48,504 nt of DNA from an uncultured Bacilli bacterium (GTDB lineage Bacteria; Bacillota_I; Bacilli_A; RF39; UBA660): NCBI GenBank assembly GCA_944350445.1, contig CALVOW010000009.1, positions 1 through 48,504 on the forward strand, written 5' to 3'. Within the stretch, counting starts at the first letter, position 1; each line of letters opens with the position of its first letter. Below the pieces are notes generated by a model. It was not told the DNA's origin, ran no database searches, and saw nothing but the letters and a program-made list of their open reading frames with translations. Below, one piece after another: positions 17,834 to 26,206 of the stretch. The position numbers and the translations under genes are program-made.

Positions 17834-19855
17834 TTAATATTTTATGCATTGTGGTTTGGTTTTTCCATTAATATCCGTTACTTTAATACATGCTCCATAA
17901 TAAGAACTAACATATGGACTGACAGTTATAGTTCCATTAAAGCTTTCGGTTGTTGATGTAAAAGTTCTAATAGTTCGAAAATCAGAACAAGAAAGAGCTG
18001 TTGAAGTTTTAATTAAACAGTAACTAATTGATCGTAAATTAGCTCCTCCTTTGGTAGTATTTATTTTTAAATTTAAAAGACTAATACCTTTAACAGATGT
18101 AAAGGAAATGATATTTGGTGCTGATGATGAATTATTATTTACATGAGCATAATAATATTTATTTAAATATTTATTATTGGCACTATCATAGCCTTTTACT
18201 AAGATTTTGTAATAACCATTTCCTTGGTCTAATTTAATTGTTGCTCCAGAATTTCGAATAGTTCCCGTAGAAGATGCTATTCCGGAAATATTTGAAGTTG
18301 TTGTTCCATAATAAATATAATAGGTAGCATAGCTAAGGCAATCTGCAAAATCAGTTACAGTTAAAGTTGGCGTAAGAGAACTATTGGTAAATGGTTCTGT
18401 ATTTGAAAATGAGATAGTTGAAACAACTGCTCCATCATTTTTACCATTATGAGAAATAGTAATCATATCATAAGCTGTACAAGATTTACCATCAGAAGTT
18501 GATGAAGAAGAAGAATTTCCATTTTCATTTCCATTTCCGTTACCATTACCAGTTTCACTAGAACCATTTCCATTGTCACCAGATCCACCAGTAGAACCAG
18601 ATTCACCAGTTACAGTAACATTTACACTGGCTCTTTTATTACCATCTTCAGTTGTAATAGTAACAACTGCATTTCCAGCCCCAATAGCAGCAATTATACC
18701 ATTAGAATCAACAAACACAACATTAGAATTACTTGAAGTAAAAGTTACATTTTTATTAGTAGCATTGCTAGGTGAGATTGTATATTGTAAAAGTTTCGTC
18801 CAACCTGTTCGCATATTGATAGTTGTATCTCCATTAATAGTAATTCCTGTTACCGCAACATCATTAGAAGATACTGTAATTTGTAAAGAACTAGAAATAT
18901 TATTTGAAGTTGATGCTATAATTGTACAAGTACCAGCACTAACTCCTGTTACAACACCATCACGAACGGTTGCAACACTCGGATTACTACTTGACCAAGT
19001 AAGTGAAGTTGTAGCATTACTTGGCGATATAATATAAGCTATTTTGGAACTTGTTCCAACAGAAACGCCATTTTCAAGACCAATTAATTGCAAACTAACA
19101 GGATTAACAACTGTTGTTCCCGATTCAGTAACTCTAACCGTTACACTATCACTAAGTTTACCATCACTAGTTTTAGCAGTAATTGTTGTCGTTCCAGCAT
19201 TAATAGCATTTATTCTACCCTCATCACTAACTGTTGCAATACTAGTATTATCGCTTGTGAAAACTAAAGGTTCTACTTTAGCATCAACAGGTTGAATATC
19301 AACTTGTAATAATACACTGCCACCTTCTCTTAAACTGATATTCTCTTGAATAATATTAATACTTTGAATTTCAACAACTTCTTCATCAGGTGCTATTACA
19401 ACTAAACTACAATTAGCTGTATAAGGAACTCCATCTTGTAAATAAGTTGCTATAATATTAGTTTCTCCTTCTTGCAAAGCTGTAACATAACCATCATCAT
19501 TAACAGCTGCAATACCACTATCATCAGAATGCCATGTAACAATCGGATTATCTGTAGATGCTAATAAAACATCTGCTACTAATTGATAACTTTCCCCAAC
19601 TTCTAGAGTTATTGATTGCCAATTAATAGCAATAGTTGGTGTACGATTTTCATTAACTGATGTTCCAGAATCATCATTTTCATTATTTGAGCATCCCTTA
19701 GCCACTAAAACGATTACAATAACCAAAACAACAAAAACCAAAACAATAAAACCAATTTTTTTCAATTTTTCTTTATTCTGATTATCATTGTTTTCAACAT
19801 AATAACTTTCGTCATTGTTATCTTCTTCTGTATAATCTGTATAATCAGTATACAT
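17834..19855 (-). CDS. membrane-anchored protein with four bacterial Ig-like (Big2) domains
   Basis: The 673-aa protein has a cytoplasmic acidic start, one membrane helix (about 34-53), then four Big2-like domains (about 65-155, 158-245, 248-330, 332-418), each with the pattern SxxxIATVSxxGxVxAxxxGxTxIxA. A low-complexity Gly/Asn/Ser linker (about 420-460) follows, then a C-terminal region of about 210 residues with several Cys and beta pattern, which I do not recognise. There is no LPxTG motif; the N-terminal helix is the anchor. GAGGGG precedes the ATG. Such proteins act as adhesins or cell-surface scaffolds. It lies beside the ABC transporter and the hypervariable surface protein. Confidence 0.85.
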   Translation of the reverse strand: MYTDYTDYTEEDNNDESYYVENNDNQNKEKLKKIGFIVLVFVVLVIVIVLVAKGCSNNENDDSGTSVNENRTPTIAINWQSITLEVGESYQLVADVLLASTDNPIVTWHSDDSGIAAVNDDGYVTALQEGETNIIATYLQDGVPYTANCSLVVIAPDEEVVEIQSINIIQENISLREGGSVLLQVDIQPVDAKVEPLVFTSDNTSIATVSDEGRINAINAGTTTITAKTSDGKLSDSVTVRVTESGTTVVNPVSLQLIGLENGVSVGTSSKIAYIISPSNATTSLTWSSSNPSVATVRDGVVTGVSAGTCTIIASTSNNISSSLQITVSSNDVAVTGITINGDTTINMRTGWTKLLQYTISPSNATNKNVTFTSSNSNVVFVDSNGIIAAIGAGNAVVTITTEDGNKRASVNVTVTGESGSTGGSGDNGNGSSETGNGNGNGNENGNSSSSSTSDGKSCTAYDMITISHNGKNDGAVVSTISFSNTEPFTNSSLTPTLTVTDFADCLSYATYYIYYGTTTSNISGIASSTGTIRNSGATIKLDQGNGYYKILVKGYDSANNKYLNKYYYAHVNNNSSSAPNIISFTSVKGISLLNLKINTTKGGANLRSISYCLIKTSTALSCSDFRTIRTFTSTTESFNGTITVSPYVSSYYGACIKVTDINGKTKPQCIKY

Positions 19856-19918
19856 ACAATCCCCTCACTTCTGCCTCTATTTTATCATATAATAAACATT
19901 ATTTCAATTAAAATTTAA

Positions 19919-19950
19919 AAAAAGACATCTTACTGTTTTAAAAAAAGACG
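19919..19950 (-). terminator. Rho-independent terminator of the lipid kinase gene
   Basis: On the minus strand GACGTCTT pairs with AAGATGTC (one G-U pair), followed by TTTTTTT. The hairpin spans the stop codon of the lipid kinase gene. Confidence 0.75.
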
Positions 19951-20850
19951 TCCTATATTTTTCTTGGGAATTTGCATTCTTACATCATACTTTAATCCAA
20001 TAAAATATTCATTTTTATTATCTAAAAATTCTTCCCCATCAACACACCATGGCTTATTTTTATCTTTAAAAACTATTTTCATCTCATGAGCTTTATAAAT
20101 TTCAATTCCAGATACATTAGAAATATTACTTGTTTTTAAAGCATAAATAGCTTTTAAAATATCTCTTTTTCTAGTTAAACTACAAAGCATTACTTCAAAA
20201 CAATTATCATCTAATTTTACATCTTCATAGAAGTTATTAATTCCAGCTATGCGATTAGCATTAGAAATAATAATAAACGTATATTTACCATGATACTTTT
20301 TAGAATCAAGAAAATAGTCAATTTCATACGTTGGAATATGATCAAAAATTCTCTTACAAACTTCGAAAACATAAGCTAAATAGCCCAGTCTTCTTTTTAA
20401 CTGTTGTGGGGTTTTATAAGGAATATCCATAAACTTGCCAAAAGATGCCACATATGTAAATGCATGATTATTGATAAGTCCTACATCAAGTTCTTTAATA
20501 CTTCCTTCAAGTATTAGCTTTAAATTTTCTAGTATATTATTTCCAAGTCCATACATATAACCTATATCATTGGTAGTACCAACTGGCAAATGGGAAAGAA
20601 CTAAAGGCTTTTTTCTTAAAATATTCCCATTCATAACCTCAGAAAACGTTCCATCTCCACCTGCTGATATTACTAAATCAATATCATCTTCTAAATTTTT
20701 TATAATTTTCGTTGCATGTTGAGGATATTTAGTTAAAATAATTCTTACCTTGTAACCATAATCAGTTATAATTTGTTCAATTTGCAAAAGATTTTTCTTA
20801 ACAAAACCTTTACCACTTTTCGGATTTACAATAACCACACATTTTTTCAT
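19930..20850 (-). CDS. diacylglycerol kinase family lipid kinase
   Basis: The 306-aa protein belongs to the DagK/YegS/sphingosine-kinase-like family that phosphorylates lipid alcohols. It has the N-terminal VNPKSGKG, the glycine-rich nucleotide loop SAGGDGTFSEVMNG (about residues 62-75), PVGTTNDI, and a C-terminal beta domain with WCVDGEEF. Family members recycle diacylglycerol from lipoteichoic acid synthesis. AAGGTGAG precedes the ATG. It is the last gene of the der operon, 10 bases after spoVIF. Confidence 0.92.
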   Translation of the reverse strand: MKKCVVIVNPKSGKGFVKKNLLQIEQIITDYGYKVRIILTKYPQHATKIIKNLEDDIDLVISAGGDGTFSEVMNGNILRKKPLVLSHLPVGTTNDIGYMYGLGNNILENLKLILEGSIKELDVGLINNHAFTYVASFGKFMDIPYKTPQQLKRRLGYLAYVFEVCKRIFDHIPTYEIDYFLDSKKYHGKYTFIIISNANRIAGINNFYEDVKLDDNCFEVMLCSLTRKRDILKAIYALKTSNISNVSGIEIYKAHEMKIVFKDKNKPWCVDGEEFLDNKNEYFIGLKYDVRMQIPKKNIGRLFLKQ

Positions 20851-20859
20851 TTTCTCACC

Positions 20860-21096
20860 TTACCATTTATTTTCTATATCATTTGGTATTTTATCACTTT
20901 TAATTGCTTTAATAATCTTTTCTTTTTTCTCATCACTTATTTCCCGACCTGTCATATAAGATAATTCATTAATTACTTCACTTAAAACATTTTCATCTTT
21001 AAAATTACTAGATTTTAACTTATTAGCAAGACTTAAAATGGTATCTTTATTAATATTTGTCTTTTTCTCAACTTTTTTAAATACACTATCGTTCAT
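20860..21096 (-). CDS. spoVIF: stage VI sporulation protein F homologue
   Basis: This 78-aa protein matches SpoVIF, a small sporulation protein needed for late coat assembly in Bacillus. It shows FKKVEKKTNINKDTILSLA, then NFKDENVLSEVINELS, with matching spacing and length (about 80-90 aa in Bacillus). The ATG at 21096 follows GGGAGG; the frame's earlier ATG at 21108 lies in the ribosome binding site. It sits between a small helical protein and the lipid kinase in the der operon. Other sporulation genes in this window support the call. Confidence 0.8.
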   Translation of the reverse strand: MNDSVFKKVEKKTNINKDTILSLANKLKSSNFKDENVLSEVINELSYMTGREISDEKKEKIIKAIKSDKIPNDIENKW

Positions 21097-21131
21097 AAAA
21101 CCTCCCATATATTATATGAAAGTGTTTTAAA

Positions 21132-21329
21132 TTAACGCATTTTTTTTATTTTTTCAGTTAACTCTTTTTGTCTTCTAGCAAATTCTTCATTTTGTTTAAA
21201 AAAATTTTCTTTTTTAACTTCACCTTTTTCGTATCTTTTAACAAAATTTTCAACTGCTCTATCTAAACCTTTCTTTTCTTCTTCTAGATAATTTCTTTTT
21301 TCATTAAAAAAATCATTTTTTATAATCAT
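21132..21329 (-). CDS. small charged helical protein, unrecognised
   Basis: This 65-aa protein is almost entirely Lys/Glu-rich and predicted helical, with a heptad-like pattern. I do not recognise it. Its ATG overlaps the der stop codon by 4 bases (ATGA) and AGGAG is well placed, so it is a real, translated member of the operon. It could be a small coiled-coil partner for Der or a spore protein; there is no evidence for either. Confidence 0.65.
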   Translation of the reverse strand: MIIKNDFFNEKRNYLEEEKKGLDRAVENFVKRYEKGEVKKENFFKQNEEFARRQKELTEKIKKMR

Positions 21330-22633
21330 TTTTGACTCCTATTTTTAAATTTTAAAATAATTGGGGTACCCGTTAATTCAATATTTTCGCGTAATTTATT
21401 TTCTAAATAGCGATAATAGGAAAAATGAACTAAGTTTTTATTGTTAACATAAAAAACGAATTTTGGAGGAGTTATATCTTCTTGACTAGTATAATAAATC
21501 TTTAAACGTTTACCTTTATATGATGGAGGTAAATTTAGATTATAAGCTTCTTCGATAATTTCATTTAAAACACTAGTTTGAATTCTTCTTGTAGCATTGG
21601 AATAAACATTTAAGACTTCCGGCATAATCATATGAATATTTTTCTTATGTAAGGCTGACACAAAAATAATTGGTGCAAATGGTAAAAACTGAAATTCGGC
21701 TCTAATTAATTTTATAAACTCTTTTTTCTTTATATCATTTCCTTCATCATATTTATTAACAATTAAAATAATTCCTTTACCAGCTTCAAGAGCAAAACTT
21801 GCAATATGTTTATCATGTTCTTTGATACCATCTTGATAATCAAGTAAAAGTAAGCAAACATCTGATCTTTCAATAGCTTTTAAACTACGAAGTAAACTAT
21901 ATTTTTCAATATTCTCGTAAATTTTTCCCCTTTTTCGAATACCAGCTGTATCAATTACTACATACTCTTCATTATTATATTTAAAAGTTGTATCAACGGC
22001 ATCACGAGTAGTACCAGCAATATTAGAAACAATTAATTTATCACTACCAATTAAAGCATTAACTAAACTACTTTTCCCAACATTAGGCCTACCAATTAAA
22101 GAAAATTTAATTTTATTATCAAGTTCTTCTTTTTCATACTTGGGAAAATCTTCAACAATTAAATCTAATAATTCAATAATTCCTTTCGAGTGCTCAGCAC
22201 TAATTTCTACATATTCTAAAAAACCAAGTTCATAATAATCATATTTATGTACAAGACTTTCTTTATTATCAATTTTATTCAAAGCCACAATTACTCTTTT
22301 GCCGCTTTTATGTAACATTTTAGCTAAGTATTTATCATTAGCATTAATACTTTCTCGGGAATCAACTACGAAAACAATAACATCAGCTTCATCAATCGCA
22401 ATTGATACTTGAATTTCAATTAAATTATTAAACTCCCCTTCACCAAGATCAATACCCCCTGTATCAATTAAATTAAATTTATAATCTAAATAACTTACTT
22501 CAGAATAAATTCTATCTCTAGTTACCCCAGGAGTATCTTCAATAATCGAAATTTTGGCATGAGCTAATTTATTAAAAAGAGTTGACTTTCCAACATTAGG
22601 ACGTCCTACTAAAGCTACGGTTTTTAATTTCAT
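21326..22633 (-). CDS. der: ribosome biogenesis GTPase Der (EngA)
   Basis: Der has two tandem GTPase domains and a KH-like domain and is needed for 50S subunit assembly. Both P-loops are visible, GRPNVGKSTLF near residue 10 and GRPNVGKSSLV near 180, with DTPG/DTGG and DTAG motifs and NKID/NKYD specificity motifs. The C-terminal KH-like region ends with TGTPIILKFKNRSQK. I chose ATG 22633, eight bases after GGAGG; an in-frame TTG at 22648 lies over that site. It heads an operon with a small helical gene, spoVIF and a lipid kinase. Confidence 0.97.
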   Translation of the reverse strand: MKLKTVALVGRPNVGKSTLFNKLAHAKISIIEDTPGVTRDRIYSEVSYLDYKFNLIDTGGIDLGEGEFNNLIEIQVSIAIDEADVIVFVVDSRESINANDKYLAKMLHKSGKRVIVALNKIDNKESLVHKYDYYELGFLEYVEISAEHSKGIIELLDLIVEDFPKYEKEELDNKIKFSLIGRPNVGKSSLVNALIGSDKLIVSNIAGTTRDAVDTTFKYNNEEYVVIDTAGIRKRGKIYENIEKYSLLRSLKAIERSDVCLLLLDYQDGIKEHDKHIASFALEAGKGIILIVNKYDEGNDIKKKEFIKLIRAEFQFLPFAPIIFVSALHKKNIHMIMPEVLNVYSNATRRIQTSVLNEIIEEAYNLNLPPSYKGKRLKIYYTSQEDITPPKFVFYVNNKNLVHFSYYRYLENKLRENIELTGTPIILKFKNRSQK

Positions 22634-22656
22634 AAGGCATACCTCCAAACAAGTAG

Positions 22657-22662
22657 ATTATA
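22657..22662 (-). promoter_or_regulatory. extended -10 promoter for der
   Basis: The minus strand reads TGATATAAT about 25 bases before the der ATG, an extended -10 with a weak -35. Confidence 0.5.
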
Positions 22663-22730
22663 TCATACTTTTTAGAAAAAAAAGAAATAAGTTAAACTTA
22701 CTTCGCAAAATAATTTTCAAATTTCAATTA

Positions 22731-23390
22731 TTAATTATTAAATTCTAAACCAAAGATACATTTTTCATATAAAAATAAAACTATTTTCTCACTTTTTCCG
22801 GTATTATAATACTCAGTTAACAACCTATTAAACTCGAAAATATTTTCTTCTTTGATACTAATAATACCACAACCATTTTGAATAAGAATTTTATTAGCAA
22901 CTAGCATACTAGTTCTTTTATTACCATCCCAAAAAATTTGACTTCTCATTAAATAAAGCATTAGATAAATACTTCTTTTAGTTACATTATCTTCTGATAA
23001 AATTTCTTCTATTTTTTTACTAACTTCCTCCTTAACAGGAATACTCGGTATATAATCTACTCCATTAATACCAACCTGTCCATTTCTTAAAACACCCCAT
23101 TCTAACGATTCATTTCTTGATACAAATGAATTTATTTTACAAATAAAATCAAGATTTACTTTTAAATCAATATTCGTAAGTGTAAAATTCCAAGCATCTC
23201 TTAAATTTAAAATACAATTAATTTCATCTAATTTTAAAGTTGGAACATTAACTCCTTCTAAAATAGTTTTAGTATCTGGATAAGTAGTATTAATACCTTC
23301 AAGTCTAACACTATTATAAATATTCGCAACTAATACCTTTTTGGCTAAAAATAAATTTTCTTCCTTGGTTAAATGATATTTATCTTTCAC
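22731..23390 (-). CDS. Fic-like protein lacking the catalytic histidine
   Basis: The 219-aa protein has the Fic fold pattern. The N-terminal helix carries NSVRLEGI, like the inhibitory motif (S/T)xxxE(G/N) of class II/III Fic proteins. The core motif reads SQIFWDGNKRTS, where active Fic enzymes have HPFxxGNxR; the catalytic His is Gln151. The phosphate-binding GNKR part is intact, so nucleotide binding may remain while AMP transfer is doubtful. Start is GTG at 23390 with GAGGTG at good spacing. It is monocistronic and divergent from the M15 peptidase gene. It may bind nucleotide or act as a regulator. Confidence 0.8.
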   Translation of the reverse strand: MKDKYHLTKEENLFLAKKVLVANIYNSVRLEGINTTYPDTKTILEGVNVPTLKLDEINCILNLRDAWNFTLTNIDLKVNLDFICKINSFVSRNESLEWGVLRNGQVGINGVDYIPSIPVKEEVSKKIEEILSEDNVTKRSIYLMLYLMRSQIFWDGNKRTSMLVANKILIQNGCGIISIKEENIFEFNRLLTEYYNTGKSEKIVLFLYEKCIFGLEFNN

Positions 23391-23494
23391 AATATTTTCA
23401 CCTCACAAATTATTATACTATATTTTCTATATATTTTATTAATATTTTTCATTTTAATTATAATAGAAAAGTTACTAAAAAAATGTTTCTTAAA

Positions 23495-23523
23495 TTGACT
23501 ACTTATGACTAATTTGTTAAAAT
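23495..23523 (+). promoter_or_regulatory. promoter of the M15 peptidase operon
   Basis: TTGACT, 17 bp, TAAAAT, ending 15 bases before the ATG at 23539. Confidence 0.78.
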
Positions 23524-23538
23524 TTAAGTGGTGATTTT

Positions 23539-24612
23539 ATGTTACAAACTTTATTTTGCGGAACGGCTGGAGAAGCTCAACTAGTATATTTTATAAAATT
23601 AAGTCTAAATATTATGAGATTTGTTTTACCAATTGGACTTATTGTTATGATAACTATGGATATTTATAAAAATATGGTAAATGGTTATCTCGATAATAAA
23701 GAAAGCATTATAAAAAAATCGGGAAATAGAATTTTAGCTTGTATTATAGTTTTTTGTATTCCAACTATAGTTAATATAATAATGTCTTTTATTAGCAAAC
23801 TTGGTTACGATACAAATTATCAAGATTATTTAGCTAATATTAAATTAGTAAATAATTTTTCTGAAGAAATTAATTTAGCTGCCATAAATTCTAATACTAA
23901 TTTTGCTACTTGTTATATTGAAGTTAATCTTGATGTCATAAATGAATTAAAAGAGGCTGAAAAAAAGCAATTAGAAGCAGAAGAAGAACAAAAACGAAAA
24001 GAAGCTTTAGCTCAAGCTGCTATTTATAAAGCTGAACAGCAAGCTTTAATTGAAGCTAATAATAAAAAAAATTCAACAACTGGTGAATATACTAGCAACT
24101 TAACTGACTTAAATAAGCAAAATAGCGTTTATGTCGAAAATGGGGTTTTCTATGCTCCAAAATATCGCCAAGGTGATGAAAGTACTTATTCTGGAAAACA
24201 ATGTACAGGTAATTATGAAAGTAAAGGATATAATAATCCCTATGGTTATAATAATTATTTTTATACGATGCTCCAAAATTTAATTCAAGGAGCTAAAGAT
24301 GCTGGTTATAATTTAAAAATAAGTACGCAAGGTTGCCGTACTTATCAAGATCAACAAAAATACTATGCTAATTATGAACCAGGTCGAGCTGCTAAACCTG
24401 GTCGTTCTAATCATGGTTGGGGGATTGCCTCAGATGTCACTTTTTATAAAAATGCTAATACCGAATGTGGAAGTTCTAGAACTTACAGTAATTGTCCAGG
24501 TATGCAATGGGTTCATGAACATGCTAAAGATTATGGCCTACATTTTCCTCTTTTAAATGCTAGTTACAAAGAAGATTGGCATATTGAACCAATTAATTTA
24601 AAAAAATATTAG
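23539..24612 (+). CDS. membrane protein with C-terminal M15 (VanY-type) D,D-peptidase domain
   Basis: The 357-aa protein has three parts. Residues 1-95 hold two membrane helices in a small pilin-like layout (an IPIGL-type segment LPIGLIVMITMDIYK, then IIVFCIPTIVNIIMSF) that resembles the TrbC/VirB2-type segments seen in Gram-positive envelope proteins. A coiled, Glu/Lys/Ala-rich stalk spans about 135-180. The C-terminus is an M15 metallopeptidase: SNHGWGIASDV gives zinc ligands His292 and Asp299, and EDWHIE gives the catalytic Glu/His set (His348, Glu350). It should trim peptidoglycan stem peptides outside the cell. GGTGA precedes the ATG. It is followed 8 bases later by a second anchored protein. 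Confidence 0.85.
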   Translation: MLQTLFCGTAGEAQLVYFIKLSLNIMRFVLPIGLIVMITMDIYKNMVNGYLDNKESIIKKSGNRILACIIVFCIPTIVNIIMSFISKLGYDTNYQDYLANIKLVNNFSEEINLAAINSNTNFATCYIEVNLDVINELKEAEKKQLEAEEEQKRKEALAQAAIYKAEQQALIEANNKKNSTTGEYTSNLTDLNKQNSVYVENGVFYAPKYRQGDESTYSGKQCTGNYESKGYNNPYGYNNYFYTMLQNLIQGAKDAGYNLKISTQGCRTYQDQQKYYANYEPGRAAKPGRSNHGWGIASDVTFYKNANTECGSSRTYSNCPGMQWVHEHAKDYGLHFPLLNASYKEDWHIEPINLKKY

Positions 24613-24619
24613 GAGGTCT

Positions 24620-25351
24620 ATGAAAGAATATATTATTGAAAATAAAAAAACAATTATTATAATAGGTATTTTTCTTGTTGTTTTAATTATTTTAAGTATT
24701 GTTGTTAAATTATTAGGAAATACTAATCAACTTTTAATTACGGCTTACGTTTCAAGACTTGAAAAAGAAGATATTACTCTAGAAATTAATGATTGTGATT
24801 TAGATTATGTCTTAAAATATAATAATATTCCCTATTTTAATTTAAATACCGAGGTATTTAATGTATTAAATGAAGAAATATTTGAAACCTTTCTTCTTAG
24901 AACCTGCTATCAAGATGGAGAAATCAATTATGAAGCTAGTTTAAATGATAATATTTTATCGGTTGCTCTTAGTATTAGTTATGCAACAGATGATGATTTA
25001 GCTTATTTAGAATATAAAACTTATAATATTGATATCAACGAAAATACAAGAATGAATAATCAAGATATTTTAAAAAGATATAATTTAACATCGGAAGATG
25101 TTACAAATAGAGTTTTAAGTCATCTAAGAACTTATTATGACTATGAACTTGAAAAAGGTTATATAAATGATTTTTCTTTTCAATATTATTTAACGAATAT
25201 TTTAAACTATACACCAATTACTATTAATAACATGAATCTTTATATCGATTCAAACAATGATTTATATATTTATAAAGATTATACTTTAAGCGAAGGAATG
25301 AGTATTGATGAAGATTTTCCTTATATAACTATAAAATTTAAATTAGCCTAA
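24620..25351 (+). CDS. membrane-anchored extracytoplasmic protein, DUF3298-like
   Basis: The 243-aa protein has one N-terminal membrane helix (about 10-32) and an extracytoplasmic domain of about 200 residues. The order of features (NVLNEEIFETF, YATDDDLAYLEYKTYNIDI, DILKRYNLTSEDV, then FPYITIKF) resembles DUF3298/RsiV-type domains, but I see no full signature, so the assignment is tentative. AGGAGG precedes the ATG. It is cotranscribed with the M15 peptidase and ends before a strong terminator, so it may assist cell-wall remodelling. Confidence 0.65.
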   Translation: MKEYIIENKKTIIIIGIFLVVLIILSIVVKLLGNTNQLLITAYVSRLEKEDITLEINDCDLDYVLKYNNIPYFNLNTEVFNVLNEEIFETFLLRTCYQDGEINYEASLNDNILSVALSISYATDDDLAYLEYKTYNIDINENTRMNNQDILKRYNLTSEDVTNRVLSHLRTYYDYELEKGYINDFSFQYYLTNILNYTPITINNMNLYIDSNNDLYIYKDYTLSEGMSIDEDFPYITIKFKLA

Positions 25352-25371
25352 ATTAAATATTAAAAAAAAAA

Positions 25372-25412
25372 CTAGTTATAAAAATTAAATAATTATAACT
25401 ATTCTTTTATTT
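25372..25412 (+). terminator. Rho-independent terminator of the M15 operon
   Basis: TAGTTATAA (25373-25381) pairs with TTATAACTA (25393-25401), followed by TTCTTTTATTTTTTC. Confidence 0.82.
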
Positions 25413-25513
25413 TTTCTATTTCTTCAAGTGATAAATTAGTATATTTACTAATTAAATCTAATGACCAATTAGTTTTGAATCACTTAGTAATTCATCAAAT
25501 AAATCATAAAATT
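25399..25513 (-). pseudogene. decayed fragment of an Rpn/PDDEXK_2 gene
   Basis: Read on the minus strand, one frame gives FYDLFDELLSDSK, close to the ELYDLLGELLSDSK segment of the intact Rpn-like protein at 301-1230. Another frame shortly after gives TNLSLEEIEKIKE and a stop, like the intact protein's GLSLEELEKIKTEI tail. Stops separate the two pieces and the stretch between them in the intact gene is missing. This is a remnant with an internal deletion and frameshifts. Its end is also the terminator of the convergent M15 operon. Confidence 0.72.
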
Positions 25514-25556
25514 TAATAAAAAAATTCAGTTTATTCTATAATTATACTCCACTCAA

Positions 25557-25982
25557 TTAAAATATATCAAAATAAGTTCCATTCTCAAATGCTTCAAGTG
25601 ATTCAAAACACATATCCATATTTTCTTTTACAAAAAAACACATATCTTTGTAATCACTAACACTAACATAATTATTTTCACTCATATATTGATAAAATTT
25701 CTTAATACTACTAGCTGTTTCTTTTAAGGAATTTTTCGAAGCCCACAGACATTTTTCGATAAACCAACCATCTAAAAATGAATAAACATCTCCTACTCCA
25801 TCTTCTGCCTTAATAATATCGTAATAATTTAAATAATCATTAATATACAAATCAACATTACTTAAATGTTTTTTTATTGTTTTTTCACTTAAACCTTTCC
25901 CTTTTAACCATTGTTTAAATTCTTTTAAATATTTTTCATTTCTTTTCCTATTTTTCTCTATTTTAATTTCATAATCTAACAT
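25557..25982 (-). CDS. integrase SAM-like (core-binding) domain protein, no catalytic domain
   Basis: The 141-aa protein looks like the N-terminal arm/core-binding domain of tyrosine recombinases: FKQWLKGKGLSEKTIKKHLSN then SSIKKFYQYMSEN. The catalytic domain with the R...HxxR...Y residues is absent, and there is no sign of it downstream. AAGGAGGTG precedes the ATG at 25982, better than any upstream start. Stand-alone proteins of this kind exist in related genomes, so it may be a functional DNA-binding protein and not a remnant. It lies next to the decayed Rpn gene. Confidence 0.7.
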   Translation of the reverse strand: MLDYEIKIEKNRKRNEKYLKEFKQWLKGKGLSEKTIKKHLSNVDLYINDYLNYYDIIKAEDGVGDVYSFLDGWFIEKCLWASKNSLKETASSIKKFYQYMSENNYVSVSDYKDMCFFVKENMDMCFESLEAFENGTYFDIF

Positions 25983-26118
25983 TATATACACCTCCTTAAT
26001 TTTTATCTTTTTGTTTTTCAAAAACACTCTTTATAATATCATATTTATTAAAAAGATTAATAAAATTTTTATAAATATAACTTTTTTTATTTATTTTTCT
26101 CTGTTTTTTACTATGAAA

Positions 26119-26168
26119 AAAACCTCAAAATAATATATTTATGAATATAATTTTGAAGTTATTTTTTT
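26119..26168 (-). terminator. terminator of the second two-module surface protein
   Basis: AACCTCAAAAT and ATTTTGAAGTT arms (one G-U pair) with T-tracts on both sides; the minus-strand use fits the gene ending at 26207. Confidence 0.72.
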
Positions 26169-26206
26169 CTTATAATATAACATTTATAACTATCAACAGT
26201 TAAGTC

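Noticed and set aside
18573..19295. Long plus-strand open frames of 154 and 83 codons
   Set aside because: They lie antisense to the Big2 repeats, have no ribosome binding site and odd Pro/Val/Thr composition; they are shadows.
20773..20964. Plus-strand 63-codon Phe-rich frame
   Set aside because: It is antisense to the lipid kinase and spoVIF genes; the Phe runs come from Lys/Glu codons on the true strand.
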